Shown here one piece after another: positions 17,275-27,877 of a stretch of 64,000 nt of DNA. Positions within the stretch are counted from its first letter, which is position 1. The number at the start of each line of letters is the position of its first letter. Position numbers and translations under genes: made by a program. Below the pieces are notes generated by a model, which was not told the DNA's origin, searched no databases, and saw only the letters and a list, made by a program, of their open reading frames with translations. Source of the DNA: Stutzerimonas stutzeri. Its GTDB lineage: Bacteria > Pseudomonadota > Gammaproteobacteria > Pseudomonadales > Pseudomonadaceae. The DNA lies in assembly GCF_024451105.1 (NCBI RefSeq), contig NZ_JANGEY010000002.1:1-64000 (forward strand). The letters run 5' to 3'.

Positions 17275-17742
17275 ATGAACCGTTTCATTCCCCACGTCAC
17301 CGTGGCCACCGTCGTCGAGGATCAGGGCCGCTTCCTGCTGGTGGAGGAGCAGGCCGAGGGGCGCGTGGTGCTCAACCAGCCCGCCGGACATCTCGAAGCC
17401 GACGAAAGCCTGCTCCAGGCCGCCCTGCGCGAGACCCTCGAGGAAACCGGCTGGGAGGTCGAGCTGACCGGCGTCACCGGCATCTACCTGTACACCGCGC
17501 CGGCCAACGGCGTGACCTACCAGCGCGTGTGCTTCGCCGCCCGGCCGCTGCGCCATCGCCCGGAGCTGCCACTGGACCATGGCATCATCGCCCCGCGCTG
17601 GCTGACCCGTGCGGAACTGGAGGAGCGCTGCGAACAGTGGCGCAGCGCCCTGGTGCCGCGCTGCATCGACGACTACCTGGCCGGCGGCTGCTATCCGCTG
17701 GCGCTGATCCGCGAACCGGCGTTCCTGACGGGCCGCGAGTAG
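17275..17742 (+). CDS. nudJ: Nudix hydrolase, NudJ-like
   Basis: Nudix pyrophosphatase of 155 residues with a clear Nudix box, GHLEADESLLQAALRETLEE followed by TGWEV (about residues 38-62; the G-x5-E-x7-REUxEExGU pattern is met). NudJ-type enzymes hydrolyse thiamin pyrophosphates and nucleoside di- and triphosphates. Location before mnmA agrees with NudJ (YmfB) in other gammaproteobacteria, but substrate is inferred from family and context only. Confidence 0.85.
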   Translation: MNRFIPHVTVATVVEDQGRFLLVEEQAEGRVVLNQPAGHLEADESLLQAALRETLEETGWEVELTGVTGIYLYTAPANGVTYQRVCFAARPLRHRPELPLDHGIIAPRWLTRAELEERCEQWRSALVPRCIDDYLAGGCYPLALIREPAFLTGRE

Positions 17743-17776
17743 CCTGCGCGTGTCCGTCCGCGCACAGCGACAGACC

Positions 17777-17785
17777 TGCTAGAAT
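17777..17785 (+). promoter_or_regulatory. Candidate mnmA promoter, extended -10
   Basis: TGCTAGAAT is an extended -10 element (TG-n-TAGAAT) 34 bases before the mnmA start. No good -35 hexamer is visible, as is usual for extended -10 promoters. Confidence 0.45.
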
Positions 17786-17818
17786 CGCCGCCTTGCCCTC
17801 CAGCAACGGTTTTTCCGG

Positions 17819-18943
17819 ATGACTATGCGTGACCCAGCCCATACCCGCGTGATCGTCGGCATGTCCGGCGGCGTGGACTCCTCCGTCTCGGCCCTGCTCC
17901 TGCAGCAGCAGGGTTATCAGGTCGAAGGCCTGTTCATGAAGAATTGGGAGGAGGACGACGGCACCGAATACTGCACCGCCAGGGAAGATCTGGCCGACGC
18001 CCAGGCCGTGTGCGACCGGCTGGGGATCAAGCTGCACACCGCCAACTTCGCCGCCGAGTACTGGGACAACGTGTTCGAGCACTTCCTCGCCGAATACAAG
18101 GCCGGACGCACGCCCAACCCGGACATCCTGTGCAATCGGGAGATCAAGTTCAAGGCGTTCCTCGACTACGCCCTGATGCTCGGCGCCGACCTGATCGCCA
18201 CCGGCCACTACGTGCGCCGTCGCGACATCGACGGGCGCAGCGAGCTGCTCAAGGGCCTCGACCCGAACAAGGACCAGAGCTATTTCCTGCATGCGGTCGG
18301 CGGCGAGCAGATCGGCAGGACCCTGTTCCCGGTCGGCGAACTGGAGAAACCGGCGGTACGCGCCATCGCCGAGCAGTACGGCCTGGCCACCGCCAAGAAG
18401 AAGGACTCCACCGGCATCTGCTTCATCGGCGAGCGGCGCTTCCGCGACTTCCTCAAGCAGTACCTGCCCGCCCAGCCGGGCGATATCGAGACCACCGACG
18501 GCCACGTCATCGGCCGCCACCACGGCCTGATGTACCACACCATCGGCCAGCGCCAGGGCCTCGGCATCGGCGGCATGAAGGACGCCGGCGACGACGCCTG
18601 GTACGTGCTGGCCAAGGATCTGGCGCGCAACGTGCTGGTGGTCGGCCAGGGCAACGAGCACCCCTGGCTGTTCTCGCGCAGCCTCGAGGCCTCGCTGATC
18701 TACTGGGTCAACCCGGTCGACCTCAGCGCACCGCGCCAGCTCACCGCCAAGGTGCGCTACCGCCAGCAGGACCAGACCTGCACCCTCGAGCGCAGCGCCA
18801 GCGGCTACCGCGCGACCTTCGCCGAGCCGCAGCGCGCCGTCACTCCCGGCCAGTCGGTGGTGTTCTACGATGGCGAGGTGTGTCTGGGCGGTGGCGTGAT
18901 CGAAACCGCCACGCCCTGGGATGAAGGAATCCGCCGGCCATGA
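17819..18943 (+). CDS. mnmA: tRNA 2-thiouridylase MnmA
   Basis: Makes 2-thiouridine at wobble U34 of tRNA-Lys, -Glu and -Gln, using sulfur relayed from IscS through Tus proteins. The 374 residues show the ATP-pyrophosphatase loop [15 protein letters not shown] near the N-terminus, the first catalytic Cys in [13 protein letters not shown] and the second in [13 protein letters not shown]. Its stop overlaps the hflD start (ATGA), implying translational coupling. Confidence 0.96.
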   Translation: MTMRDPAHTRVIVGMSGGVDSSVSALLLQQQGYQVEGLFMKNWEEDDGTEYCTAREDLADAQAVCDRLGIKLHTANFAAEYWDNVFEHFLAEYKAGRTPNPDILCNREIKFKAFLDYALMLGADLIATGHYVRRRDIDGRSELLKGLDPNKDQSYFLHAVGGEQIGRTLFPVGELEKPAVRAIAEQYGLATAKKKDSTGICFIGERRFRDFLKQYLPAQPGDIETTDGHVIGRHHGLMYHTIGQRQGLGIGGMKDAGDDAWYVLAKDLARNVLVVGQGNEHPWLFSRSLEASLIYWVNPVDLSAPRQLTAKVRYRQQDQTCTLERSASGYRATFAEPQRAVTPGQSVVFYDGEVCLGGGVIETATPWDEGIRRP

Positions 18944-19560
18944 CCCGTGAACAGGAACGCCTGATCGCCCTCGCCGGCGTATTCGAGGCCGCCGCCCTGG
19001 TCGAGCGCCTGGCCAAGACCGGCCAGGTGCAGGAAGGCCCGCTGGCCTGCATGCTCGGCAGCCTGCTGGTGCGCAATCCCAAGGACACCCTGGAGGTCTA
19101 CGGCGGCGACCACCTCAACTTGCGCGACGGCCTGCGCGCCCTGGCCAGCGCCTTGGAGCGCAACCCGCAGAACCTGCCGCGCGACTCGCTGCGCTACGCC
19201 CTCAACCTGCTCGCCCTGCAGCGCCAGCTCGACAAGCGCCGCGACATGCTGCAAGTGATCGGCAGTCGCCTGCAGCAGATCGACAGCCAGGCGCAGCTGT
19301 TCGGCATCGCCCACGACAACGTGGTGTCCGCCTGCGCCGCGCTGTACCAGGACACTCTGAGCACCTTCCGCCAGCGCATCCAGGTGCACGGCGAGATGCA
19401 GCACCTGCAGAACAACCGCAACGCCGAGAAGATCCGTGCCCTGCTGCTCGCCGGCATCCGCAGCGCCATGCTCTGGCACCAGCTCGGCGGCCACCGCTGG
19501 CAGCTGCTGTTCAGCCGGCGCAAGCTGCTCGAGCAGCTCTACCCGCTGCTGCGCGGCTGA
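18940..19560 (+). CDS. hflD: High-frequency lysogenization protein HflD homolog
   Basis: HflD family protein of 206 residues. In E. coli it is a peripheral membrane protein that binds phage lambda CII; its host role is unclear. The sequence is largely helical, with [20 protein letters not shown] at the start and [20 protein letters not shown] at the end. It lies directly after mnmA with a four-base overlap, the usual order in gammaproteobacteria. Confidence 0.92.
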   Translation: MTREQERLIALAGVFEAAALVERLAKTGQVQEGPLACMLGSLLVRNPKDTLEVYGGDHLNLRDGLRALASALERNPQNLPRDSLRYALNLLALQRQLDKRRDMLQVIGSRLQQIDSQAQLFGIAHDNVVSACAALYQDTLSTFRQRIQVHGEMQHLQNNRNAEKIRALLLAGIRSAMLWHQLGGHRWQLLFSRRKLLEQLYPLLRG

Positions 19561-19563
19561 ACG

Positions 19564-20442
19564 ATGCCCTCCGCCGCGCCCACCCCCGCCCGGCAGCACA
19601 AGCCGGGCCAGGGAGCCGCCCTGCTGGCGCTGTCCGCGCTGTTCTTCGCGCTGATGGGCGTGCTCATCCGCGAGGCCACCGTCGAAGGCGTCAACAACGC
19701 GATGGTGGTGTTCTTCCGCAACGCGGTGGGCGTGCTGTTCTTCCTGCCGCTGGCGCTGACCCGCGGCCTCGGCCCGCTGCGCACCACCCGCCCGTGGGCG
19801 CACCTCAAGCGCACCGCCTGTGGCCTGGCGGCGATGTACTGCTACTTCTACGCCCTCGCCCACCTGCCGCTGACCGACGCCATGCTGTTCAGCTACGCCG
19901 CGCCGGTGTTCACCCCGCTGATCGCCTGGTGGTGGCTGAAGGAGCCGCTGACCCGGCGCATGCTGCTGGCCACCGCGGTCGGCTTCGCCGGCGTGCTGCT
20001 GGTGGCCAAGCCCAGCGGTGCGCTGATCTCCGCCATCTCGCTGATCGGCATCCTCGCCAGCCTGATGGCCGCCTGCGCCTTCGTGTCGATCCGCGAGATG
20101 AGCAATACCGAGCCGGCGTTCCGCATCGTCTTCTGGTTCGCCCTGTTCAGCGCGCTGGCCTCCGCGCTGCCGCTGCTGTGGGCCTGGCAACCGCTGGAAC
20201 GCGACGAGCTGCTTCCGCTGGTCGGTGCCGGACTGATGGCCAGCCTCGGCCAGTTGACCATGTCGCAGGCCTACAGCTGCGCCCCACCCGGCCTGATCGG
20301 CCCGGTCGCCTACCTGGCCATCGTCTTCGCCGGCATCATCGCCTGGCTGCGCTGGGACGAGGTACCCGCCGGCGCCTCTCTGCTCGGTGCCGGACTGATC
20401 TTCGCCGCCAGCCTGATCCCGCTGCTGCGCCGTTCGCACTGA
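19564..20442 (+). CDS. DMT-family permease with two EamA domains
   Basis: Inner-membrane protein of 292 residues with about ten hydrophobic helices arranged as two EamA repeats (about residues 20-150 and 165-290). Motifs typical of the drug/metabolite transporter family are visible: FSYAAPVFTPLIAWWWLKEP at the end of the first repeat and APPGLIGPVAYLAIVFAGII in the second. The substrate cannot be told from sequence. It starts three bases after hflD, so it is likely on the mnmA-hflD transcript. Confidence 0.85.
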   Translation: MPSAAPTPARQHKPGQGAALLALSALFFALMGVLIREATVEGVNNAMVVFFRNAVGVLFFLPLALTRGLGPLRTTRPWAHLKRTACGLAAMYCYFYALAHLPLTDAMLFSYAAPVFTPLIAWWWLKEPLTRRMLLATAVGFAGVLLVAKPSGALISAISLIGILASLMAACAFVSIREMSNTEPAFRIVFWFALFSALASALPLLWAWQPLERDELLPLVGAGLMASLGQLTMSQAYSCAPPGLIGPVAYLAIVFAGIIAWLRWDEVPAGASLLGAGLIFAASLIPLLRRSH

Positions 20443-21885
<1,443 letters not shown>

Positions 21886-21905
21886 TCCCAGCCTGAACGG
21901 CCTCT

Positions 21906-21955
21906 CGCCCGACCGTCCAGACTGGCACCCCTCCAGTCTTGCGGTCGGGCGTTTT
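21906..21955 (+). terminator. purB terminator
   Basis: A 10-base stem (21906-21915 with 21942-21951) plus an inner pairing (AGACTGG with CCAGTCT), followed by TTTT. It lies between purB and roxA. Confidence 0.75.
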
Positions 21956-21966
21956 CATTCGAAGAG

Positions 21967-23142
21967 ATGGATATGGCACCCGATACCCCGCTGCAACTGC
22001 TGGGCGGCCTGACGCCCCGCGAATTCCTCCGCGACTACTGGCAGCAGAAACCGCTGCTGGTGCGCCAGGCCATCCCCGGCTACCAGAGTCCGCTCAGCCC
22101 GGACGAACTGGCCGGCCTGTCCCTGGAGGAGGAAGTCGAGTCACGCATCGTTCTCGAGCATGGCGAAAGCCCCTGGGAGCTGCGCCGCGGCCCGTTCAGC
22201 GAAGACACCTACCAGCAGTTGCCGGAACGCGACTGGACCCTGCTGGTGCAGGCGGTCGATCAGTTCGTCCCGGAGATGCGCGAGCTGATGGAGCAATTCC
22301 AGTTCCTGCCCAGCTGGCGCATCGACGACCTGATGATCAGCTATGCGGCGCCGGGCGGCGGCGTCGGCCCGCACTACGACAACTACGACGTGTTCCTCCT
22401 CCAGGCCTACGGCCACCGCCGCTGGAAGCTCGGCCAGTTGTGCGACAGCGACAGTCCGCTGCTCGAACACCCGGACCTGCGCATCCTCGCCGACTTCGAG
22501 CAAGGCCAGGAATGGGTGCTGGAGCCGGGCGACATGCTCTACCTGCCGCCGCGCCTGGCCCACTACGGCATCGCCGAGGACGAGTGCATGACCTTCTCGG
22601 TCGGCTTCCGCGCGCCCAGCGCCAGCGAGGTGCTGACCCACTTCACCGACTTCCTCGGCCAGTTCCTGCCCGACGAGGAGCGTTACAGCGACGCCGGCTG
22701 CCAGCCCGCCGAGGACCCCTGCCAGATCCAGCGCGACGCCCTCGCGCGACTCAAGGGCCTGATCGATCGCCACATGAGCGACGAGAAGCTGCTGCTGACC
22801 TGGTTCGGCCAGTTCATGACCGAGCCGCGCTATCCGGAGCTGCTGGCCGGCGCGGACATCCCCGAGGACGAGTTCTTCGCCGCCCTCGGCGACGGCGCCG
22901 TGCTGGTGCGCAATCCCAGCGCGCGGCTGGCCTGGAGTGAACTGGACGACTACCTGGTGCTGTTCGCCAGCGGCAACAGCCGCCGACTGGACGGCTCGCT
23001 GCGCGAGCTGCTGAAGCTGATCTGCAGCGCCGACGCCCTGCACCTGGAGAACCTCGAGCCCTGGCTGGAGGACGACGAGGCACTGACGCTGATCTACGAA
23101 CTGGTCAAACAGGGAAGTCTGGAGTTCGCCGCCGATGAATAA
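21967..23142 (+). CDS. roxA: Ribosomal protein uL16 3-hydroxylase RoxA (YcfD family)
   Basis: Iron(II)/2-oxoglutarate-dependent oxygenase with a JmjC/cupin fold that hydroxylates an Arg of ribosomal protein L16. The 391 residues have the metal-binding H-x-D in GPHYDNYDVFLLQ (about residues 137-139) and the distal His in LYLPPRLAHYG (about residue 198), then a winged-helix C-terminal half. MDMAPDTP offers two ATGs; the second (21973) is equally possible. Its 3' end overlaps the next gene by eight bases. Confidence 0.9.
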   Translation: MDMAPDTPLQLLGGLTPREFLRDYWQQKPLLVRQAIPGYQSPLSPDELAGLSLEEEVESRIVLEHGESPWELRRGPFSEDTYQQLPERDWTLLVQAVDQFVPEMRELMEQFQFLPSWRIDDLMISYAAPGGGVGPHYDNYDVFLLQAYGHRRWKLGQLCDSDSPLLEHPDLRILADFEQGQEWVLEPGDMLYLPPRLAHYGIAEDECMTFSVGFRAPSASEVLTHFTDFLGQFLPDEERYSDAGCQPAEDPCQIQRDALARLKGLIDRHMSDEKLLLTWFGQFMTEPRYPELLAGADIPEDEFFAALGDGAVLVRNPSARLAWSELDDYLVLFASGNSRRLDGSLRELLKLICSADALHLENLEPWLEDDEALTLIYELVKQGSLEFAADE

Positions 23143-23560
23143 GCTCACCGTTCGCATCGCCGACTGGCACGCCGACAACGCCGACCTGCGCCGCATCCGC
23201 GAGGCGGTGTTCGTGGTCGAACAGGAGGTCCCACCGGAACTGGAGTGGGACGCCGAGGACACCGACGCCGTGCATTTTCTCGCCTTCGAGGGCGACTTCG
23301 CCGTCGGCACCGCACGCCTGCTGCCCGACGGTCAGATCGGCCGGGTTTCCGTAATCAAGGACTGGCGCGGCCTGCACATCGGCGAGATGCTGATGCAGGC
23401 GGCCATCGCCGAAGCCGAGCGGCGCGGCCTCACGCAGCAGAAGCTGACCGCCCAGGCCCACGCCGTACGCTTCTACGAGCGACTAGGCTTCAGGGTGGCC
23501 AGCGAGGAGTTCCTCGAAGCCGGCATCCCCCACGTCGACATGGTGCGCGACAGCGCCTGA
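23135..23560 (+). CDS. GNAT-family N-acetyltransferase
   Basis: Small acetyltransferase of 141 residues. The acetyl-CoA loop is seen in GRVSVIKDWRGLHIGEMLMQ (R/Q-x-x-G-x-G/A pattern), followed by AVRFYERLGFRVASEEFLEA, typical of the GNAT C-terminal part. The acceptor is unknown. It overlaps the end of roxA and precedes the next gene by 11 bases, so these genes probably share a transcript. Confidence 0.88.
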   Translation: MNKLTVRIADWHADNADLRRIREAVFVVEQEVPPELEWDAEDTDAVHFLAFEGDFAVGTARLLPDGQIGRVSVIKDWRGLHIGEMLMQAAIAEAERRGLTQQKLTAQAHAVRFYERLGFRVASEEFLEAGIPHVDMVRDSA

Positions 23561-23571
23561 GAGGCTATCCG

Positions 23572-24204
23572 ATGAGCAACGCCCCGGAACGCGACAACGA
23601 CCAAGGCGACGAACTGCCCGCCATCGAATTTCGCTCTCCGGGGCGTTTTGCCGTCCACAACCCCGCCAGCGAGGCCTGCGAACCGGCGGCGGCGCTGGAG
23701 CCGGCACCCTTCGTCCTCGGCCAGCACCCGGGCGTGCTGCGCAGCGACGGCCAGACCGAGCTGCGCAGCCACGCCCTCGCCCTGACCCAGCAGGCACGCC
23801 GCACGCTGCGCCTGTTCACGCCGGATCTGGAGCCCTGGCTGTACGACCAGCGCAGCATCGCCGAGGCCTGCGGCCGCCTGCTGCGTGCCCATCCACGCAA
23901 CCGACTGCACATCCTGCTGCGCGACAGCGCCCTGGCAGTACGCAACGGCCATGCCCTGCTGCGCCTGGCCCGCGCTCTGCCGAGCAACTGCCAGATCCGC
24001 AGGCTGCCCCCCGACTACCCCGGCGAGGAACTCGCCTACCTGTTGGTCGACGACTGTGGCCTGCTGCTGCGCACCAATCTCCAGCAGCCGGCGGCACAGG
24101 TGCACTACCAGGCTCGCGCCCGCGTACGCCAACTGCAGCGCCAGTTCGACCAGGCCTGGGAAAGCGCCGTCAGCGATGCCGAACTGCGGAGCTTCCTGCT
24201 GTGA
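23572..24204 (+). CDS. Conserved protein of unknown function
   Basis: I do not recognise a catalytic family with certainty. The 210 residues start with an acidic, poorly ordered stretch (MSNAPERDNDQGDELPAIEF) and continue with a soluble alpha/beta region including QARRTLRLFTPDLEPWLYDQ and LHILLRDSALAVRNGHALLR. The segment is faintly reminiscent of a degenerate phospholipase-D-like fold but lacks an HKD motif. No signal peptide or membrane helix is seen. It lies between the GNAT gene and a secreted protein, with a GTGA overlap to the latter. Confidence 0.75.
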   Translation: MSNAPERDNDQGDELPAIEFRSPGRFAVHNPASEACEPAAALEPAPFVLGQHPGVLRSDGQTELRSHALALTQQARRTLRLFTPDLEPWLYDQRSIAEACGRLLRAHPRNRLHILLRDSALAVRNGHALLRLARALPSNCQIRRLPPDYPGEELAYLLVDDCGLLLRTNLQQPAAQVHYQARARVRQLQRQFDQAWESAVSDAELRSFLL

Positions 24205-25013
24205 ACGCGCGACTGCTGCTGGCGATTCTCGGCCTGGCCTGCAGCCTGACCGGCCTGGCCGCCCCACGCACCGAGATCCTGCCCCTCGGCTACCGCACGG
24301 CCGACGAACTGCTGCCGCTGGCGCAGTCCCTGCTGGCCGGAGAGGGGCGCGTCAGTGCCTACGGCAACCAACTGGTGGTCAATGCCGAACCGCACAAGAT
24401 CGCGGAACTTCGCCAGTTGCTCGAGCAGCTCGACACCCCACCCAAGCGCCTGCTGATCAGCGTCGACAGCAGCCAGGAGCACGGCGCCCGTCTGGACGAC
24501 CAGCGGATCGACGGCAGCATCGGCATCGGCGACGTCGAGATCCTCGCCGGCCAGGGCGAGCGCCACGGCCGCGACCAGGTACGCATCATCCGCCGCAGCA
24601 CTCGAGACAGCAGCGGCTCGCTGCAACAGGTCCAGGCCACCGAGGGCTATCCGGCGCTGATCCAGGCCGGCCAGCGCATCCCCGTGCTCCGCCACGAACG
24701 CGACCCTTACGGCCACCCGCGCCAGTACACCGAATACCTCGAACTCGACCAGGGGTTCGAGGTGATCGCCAGCGTGCAGGGCGAGCGCGTCCAACTCAGC
24801 ATCCGCAGCCGCCAGGATCGTCTGACGGAGCGCCCCGGCACGATCGACACGCAGAGCACCGACACCCGCGTCAGCGGCCGCCTCGGCGAATGGATCGAAC
24901 TCGGCGGATTCGAGGAAAACCGCACCCTTGAGCGCCCCGGGCTGCTCTCCCGGCAGACCGGCAGCTCCCGGCGGAGCCAGTCGCTGCGCCTCAAGGTCGA
25001 GCTTCTCGAGTGA
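24201..25013 (+). CDS. Secreted protein with a secretin N-domain-like segment
   Basis: Protein of 270 residues starting at GTG, whose start overlaps the preceding stop codon (GTGA). A signal peptide is clear (MNARLLLAILGLACSLTGLAAP). Residues about 25-80 (EILPLGYRTADELLPLAQSL, then GNQLVVNAEPHKIAELRQLL) resemble the N1-type repeat of secretins, but there is no secretin pore domain. The C-terminal part is beta-rich and hydrophilic. A periplasmic binding or assembly role is a guess. Confidence 0.8.
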   Translation: MNARLLLAILGLACSLTGLAAPRTEILPLGYRTADELLPLAQSLLAGEGRVSAYGNQLVVNAEPHKIAELRQLLEQLDTPPKRLLISVDSSQEHGARLDDQRIDGSIGIGDVEILAGQGERHGRDQVRIIRRSTRDSSGSLQQVQATEGYPALIQAGQRIPVLRHERDPYGHPRQYTEYLELDQGFEVIASVQGERVQLSIRSRQDRLTERPGTIDTQSTDTRVSGRLGEWIELGGFEENRTLERPGLLSRQTGSSRRSQSLRLKVELLE

Positions 25014-25021
25014 CCTAGAAC

Positions 25022-25053
25022 TTTTGTAGTAGCTTCAAAAAAAAACTACAAAA
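25022..25053 (+). promoter_or_regulatory. Inverted repeat, candidate RccR operator at aceA
   Basis: TTTTGTAGT (25022-25030) and ACTACAAAA (25045-25053) form a perfect 9-base inverted repeat around a 14-base A-rich centre. TGTAGT/ACTACA half-sites are the ones I recall for RccR, the RpiR-family regulator of aceA, glcB, pckA and aceE in Pseudomonas. The repeat ends four bases before the -35 box of the probable aceA promoter. The regulator assignment is from memory of the motif; the repeat itself is certain. Confidence 0.6.
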
Positions 25054-25057
25054 TCCA

Positions 25058-25086
25058 TTGACGCCCCGCCCCGCAGCTAGCATGAT
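25058..25086 (+). promoter_or_regulatory. Probable aceA promoter
   Basis: TTGACG (25058-25063), a 17-base GC-rich spacer and CATGAT (25081-25086). It lies immediately downstream of the inverted repeat and gives a leader of about 345 bases. Confidence 0.55.
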
Positions 25087-25092
25087 GGCCTC

Positions 25093-25436
25093 GCTCCCGC
25101 TGACCAGAGGCCGGAAACGGCCCCCGGATCGCACTCCAGACCACCCCTGGAATCGATTCGTGTCAGTACCACCCACACGGCGGTGCGACAAGGTTGCGAC
25201 TGGAACCAAGTTGTCCTGAGGGACGGGGAAGCAACGAAGCCTTCGGAGCGACAAACGCAGCCAACGCTATCCGGCTGTAGTCGAATTCCGAGCGTCACTA
25301 CCCCCTCCTTAGGTCTAATGCGGACCAGCCAAGACCGCGACGCTCTGCGGCGAGCTCTTGCAACACGACCTTCAACATCCCGGTGTTGAATGGGAATGTC
25401 GGCGCTCAATGAAACACACCTCCTGAAGGATTGAAC
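25093..25436 (+). other. Long aceA 5' leader without a convincing gene
   Basis: If transcription starts at the promoter near 25086, the leader is about 345 bases. The only ORF of note (68 codons, 25183-25389) has no recognisable ribosome-binding site or known product. A small hairpin TTCAACA...TGTTGAA (25371-25390) lies about 35 bases before the AAGGA ribosome-binding site. A separate small RNA or an internal promoter is possible but not shown. Confidence 0.4.
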
Positions 25437-27032
25437 ATGTCCGCATACCAGAACGAGATCAAGGCCGTCGCCGCCCTGAAAGAGACTTACGGCAGCAGCT
25501 GGGACGCCATCAACCCCGAGTCCGCCGCTCGCATGCGCATCCAGAACCGCTTCAAGACCGGTCTGGACATCGCCAAGTACACCGCGGCCATCATGCGCAA
25601 GGACATGGCCGAGTACGACGCCGACTCCTCCGTCTACACCCAGTCGCTGGGCTGCTGGCATGGCTTCATCGGTCAGCAGAAGCTGATCTCCATCAAGAAG
25701 CACCTGAAGACCACCAACAAGCGCTACCTGTACCTGTCCGGCTGGATGGTCGCTGCCCTGCGCTCCGACTTCGGCCCGCTGCCTGACCAGTCCATGCACG
25801 AGAAGACTGCCGTTTCCGGTCTGATCGAAGAGCTGTACACCTTCCTGCGCCAGGCCGACGCCCGCGAGCTGGATCTGCTGTTCACCGCTCTGGACAAGGC
25901 CCGCGCCGAAGGCGACAAGGCCAAGGAAGAAGAGCTGCTGGCCCAGATCGACAACTACGAAACCCACGTTGTCCCGATCATCGCCGACATCGACGCCGGT
26001 TTCGGTAACGCCGAAGCCACCTACCTGCTGGCCAAGAAGATGATCGAAGCCGGTGCCTGCTGCATCCAGATCGAGAACCAGGTTTCCGACGAGAAGCAGT
26101 GCGGCCACCAGGACGGCAAGGTCACCGTTCCGCACGAAGACTTCCTCGCCAAGATCAACGCCGTTCGCTACGCGTTCCTCGAGCTGGGCGTCGACGATGG
26201 CGTGATCGTTGCCCGTACCGACTCCCTGGGTGCCGGCCTGACCAAGCAGATCGCCGTGACCCGTCAGCCGGGCGACCTGGGCGACAAGTACAACAGCTTC
26301 CTGGACTGCGAAGAAATCAGCGCCGAAGACATGAAGAACGGCGACGTCGTTCTGAACCGCAACGGCAAGCTGCTGCGTCCGAAGCGTCTGGCTTCCGGCC
26401 TGTTCCAGTTCCGCGCCGGCACCGGCGAAGACCGCTGCGTGCTGGACTGCATCACCAGCCTGCAGAACGGCGCCGACCTGCTGTGGATCGAAACCGAGAA
26501 GCCGCACGTTGGCCAGATCAAGGGCATGGTCGACCGCATCCGCGAAGTCATCCCGAACGCCAAGCTGGTCTACAACAACAGCCCGTCCTTCAACTGGACC
26601 CTGAACTTCCGTCAGCAGGCGTTCGACGCCATGGCTGCCGAAGGCAAGGACGTCTCCGCCTACGACCGCGCCCAGCTGATGAGCGTGGAGTACGACGAGA
26701 CCGAGCTGGCTGCCCGTGCCGACGAGATGATCCGCACCTTCCAGCGCGACGGTTCCGCCCAGGCCGGCATCTTCCACCACCTGATCACCCTGCCGACCTA
26801 CCACACCGCGGCCCTGTCCACCGACAACCTGGCCAAGGGCTACTTCGCCGAAGAAGGCATGCTGGCCTACGTGAAGGGCGTCCAGCGTCAGGAAATCCGC
26901 CAGGGCATCGCCTGCGTCCGCCACCAGAACATGGCTGGCTCCGACATCGGCGACAACCACAAGGAATACTTTGCCGGCGAAGCCGCTCTGAAGGCCTCCG
27001 GTAAAGACAACACCATGAACCAGTTCCACTAA
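25437..27032 (+). CDS. aceA: Isocitrate lyase
   Basis: First enzyme of the glyoxylate shunt, splitting isocitrate to glyoxylate and succinate. The 531 residues are the long Pseudomonas-type class, not the 430-residue E. coli type. The active-site loop is DEKQCGHQDGKV with the catalytic Cys, and TYLLAKKMIEAGACCIQIEN precedes it. Codon use is less GC-rich than in neighbours, as expected for a highly expressed gene. I start at ATG 25437, six bases after GAAGGA. A TTG two codons upstream is also in frame. Confidence 0.97.
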   Translation: MSAYQNEIKAVAALKETYGSSWDAINPESAARMRIQNRFKTGLDIAKYTAAIMRKDMAEYDADSSVYTQSLGCWHGFIGQQKLISIKKHLKTTNKRYLYLSGWMVAALRSDFGPLPDQSMHEKTAVSGLIEELYTFLRQADARELDLLFTALDKARAEGDKAKEEELLAQIDNYETHVVPIIADIDAGFGNAEATYLLAKKMIEAGACCIQIENQVSDEKQCGHQDGKVTVPHEDFLAKINAVRYAFLELGVDDGVIVARTDSLGAGLTKQIAVTRQPGDLGDKYNSFLDCEEISAEDMKNGDVVLNRNGKLLRPKRLASGLFQFRAGTGEDRCVLDCITSLQNGADLLWIETEKPHVGQIKGMVDRIREVIPNAKLVYNNSPSFNWTLNFRQQAFDAMAAEGKDVSAYDRAQLMSVEYDETELAARADEMIRTFQRDGSAQAGIFHHLITLPTYHTAALSTDNLAKGYFAEEGMLAYVKGVQRQEIRQGIACVRHQNMAGSDIGDNHKEYFAGEAALKASGKDNTMNQFH

Positions 27033-27081
27033 GGGACCGGCTCGCCCGATCCGCAGGCGGCAATGCGGATCGGAACGGTGC

Positions 27082-27120
27082 AGAGAACGCCCCGGGCTCA
27101 GGCCCGGGGCGTTCTCTTTT
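27082..27120 (+). terminator. aceA terminator
   Basis: A 16-base-pair perfect stem (27082-27097 with 27102-27117) and a TCAG loop, followed by TTTT. It lies between aceA and the convergent gene ending at 27131. Confidence 0.85.
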
Positions 27121-27130
27121 GCAGGTCGCG

Positions 27131-27775
27131 TCACTCCAGCGCGGCTGTCCGCGCCGCCGCGTTCTGCGGCTCGGCCAGCAGCCCTTCGCTGGTCAGCCGA
27201 AGCCGGTAGACCGCACCGTCGACCAGCGGCAGGAAGGTCACACGGGCGCCACGCGCATCGAACAGCAGCAGATCCCAGCCGCTCTCGCGCAACCAGCGCC
27301 ACAGATCGATGCCGTACGGGCTCCGTGCCAATGCAACGCGACTGGGCTCGGCGTCATCCCGCAGCGCTGTCCGGTAGCGCGAGCTCAGCGTCTCGAATCG
27401 ATAACCGGACTGCAGGCCTATCAGGGTCGCCAGCCCCTTCCAGCCGAACACCCGCGCATCCAGCTGCCACAGCTCGCCATGGACGATCAGGTCGCGCTGG
27501 TGCTCGCCTTCCTGCAGGGACACCTGATAGCGCTGGCTGCCCTGCCCCTTGATGCTCAGGGTGGCCAGCACCTCTCCCGGCTGCGGCAGCGTGGCGTAGC
27601 TGCGCAGATCCCAGGCCACCAGCGCGGCCGCGGCGGCCAAGCACAGCAGGAACAGCCCGCAGGTGCCGCGCAACCAGCCGAGAAACCAGCCGCGCCGCAG
27701 CAGCGTGCTCGCTCCGATCCCCAACACCAGCAGCGCCAGCAGCGCCACCGCCCAGGCCAGTCCGTTGTATTGCAT
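27131..27775 (-). CDS. Conserved membrane-anchored protein of unknown function
   Basis: Protein of 214 residues with two N-terminal hydrophobic helices (YNGLAWAVALLALLVLGI and GTCGLFLLCLAAAAALV) and a soluble, beta-rich remainder of about 150 residues (YQVSLQEGEHQRDLIVHGEL). Homologues next to aceA in Pseudomonas are sometimes labelled multidrug transporter, but nothing here supports transport. I start at MQYNGLAW with GAGGGAGCGAGGA upstream; the frame opens 27 codons earlier. Confidence 0.75.
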   Translation of the reverse strand: MQYNGLAWAVALLALLVLGIGASTLLRRGWFLGWLRGTCGLFLLCLAAAAALVAWDLRSYATLPQPGEVLATLSIKGQGSQRYQVSLQEGEHQRDLIVHGELWQLDARVFGWKGLATLIGLQSGYRFETLSSRYRTALRDDAEPSRVALARSPYGIDLWRWLRESGWDLLLFDARGARVTFLPLVDGAVYRLRLTSEGLLAEPQNAAARTAALE

Positions 27776-27877
27776 GATCCTCGCTCCCTCCAGCACAGAA
27801 ATTTGCGGCATTATGCGGACGCCCCCGGCACAGCGGCCAGCACGCACGCTGCACAATCGTCAACAGATCAAGCTTTC

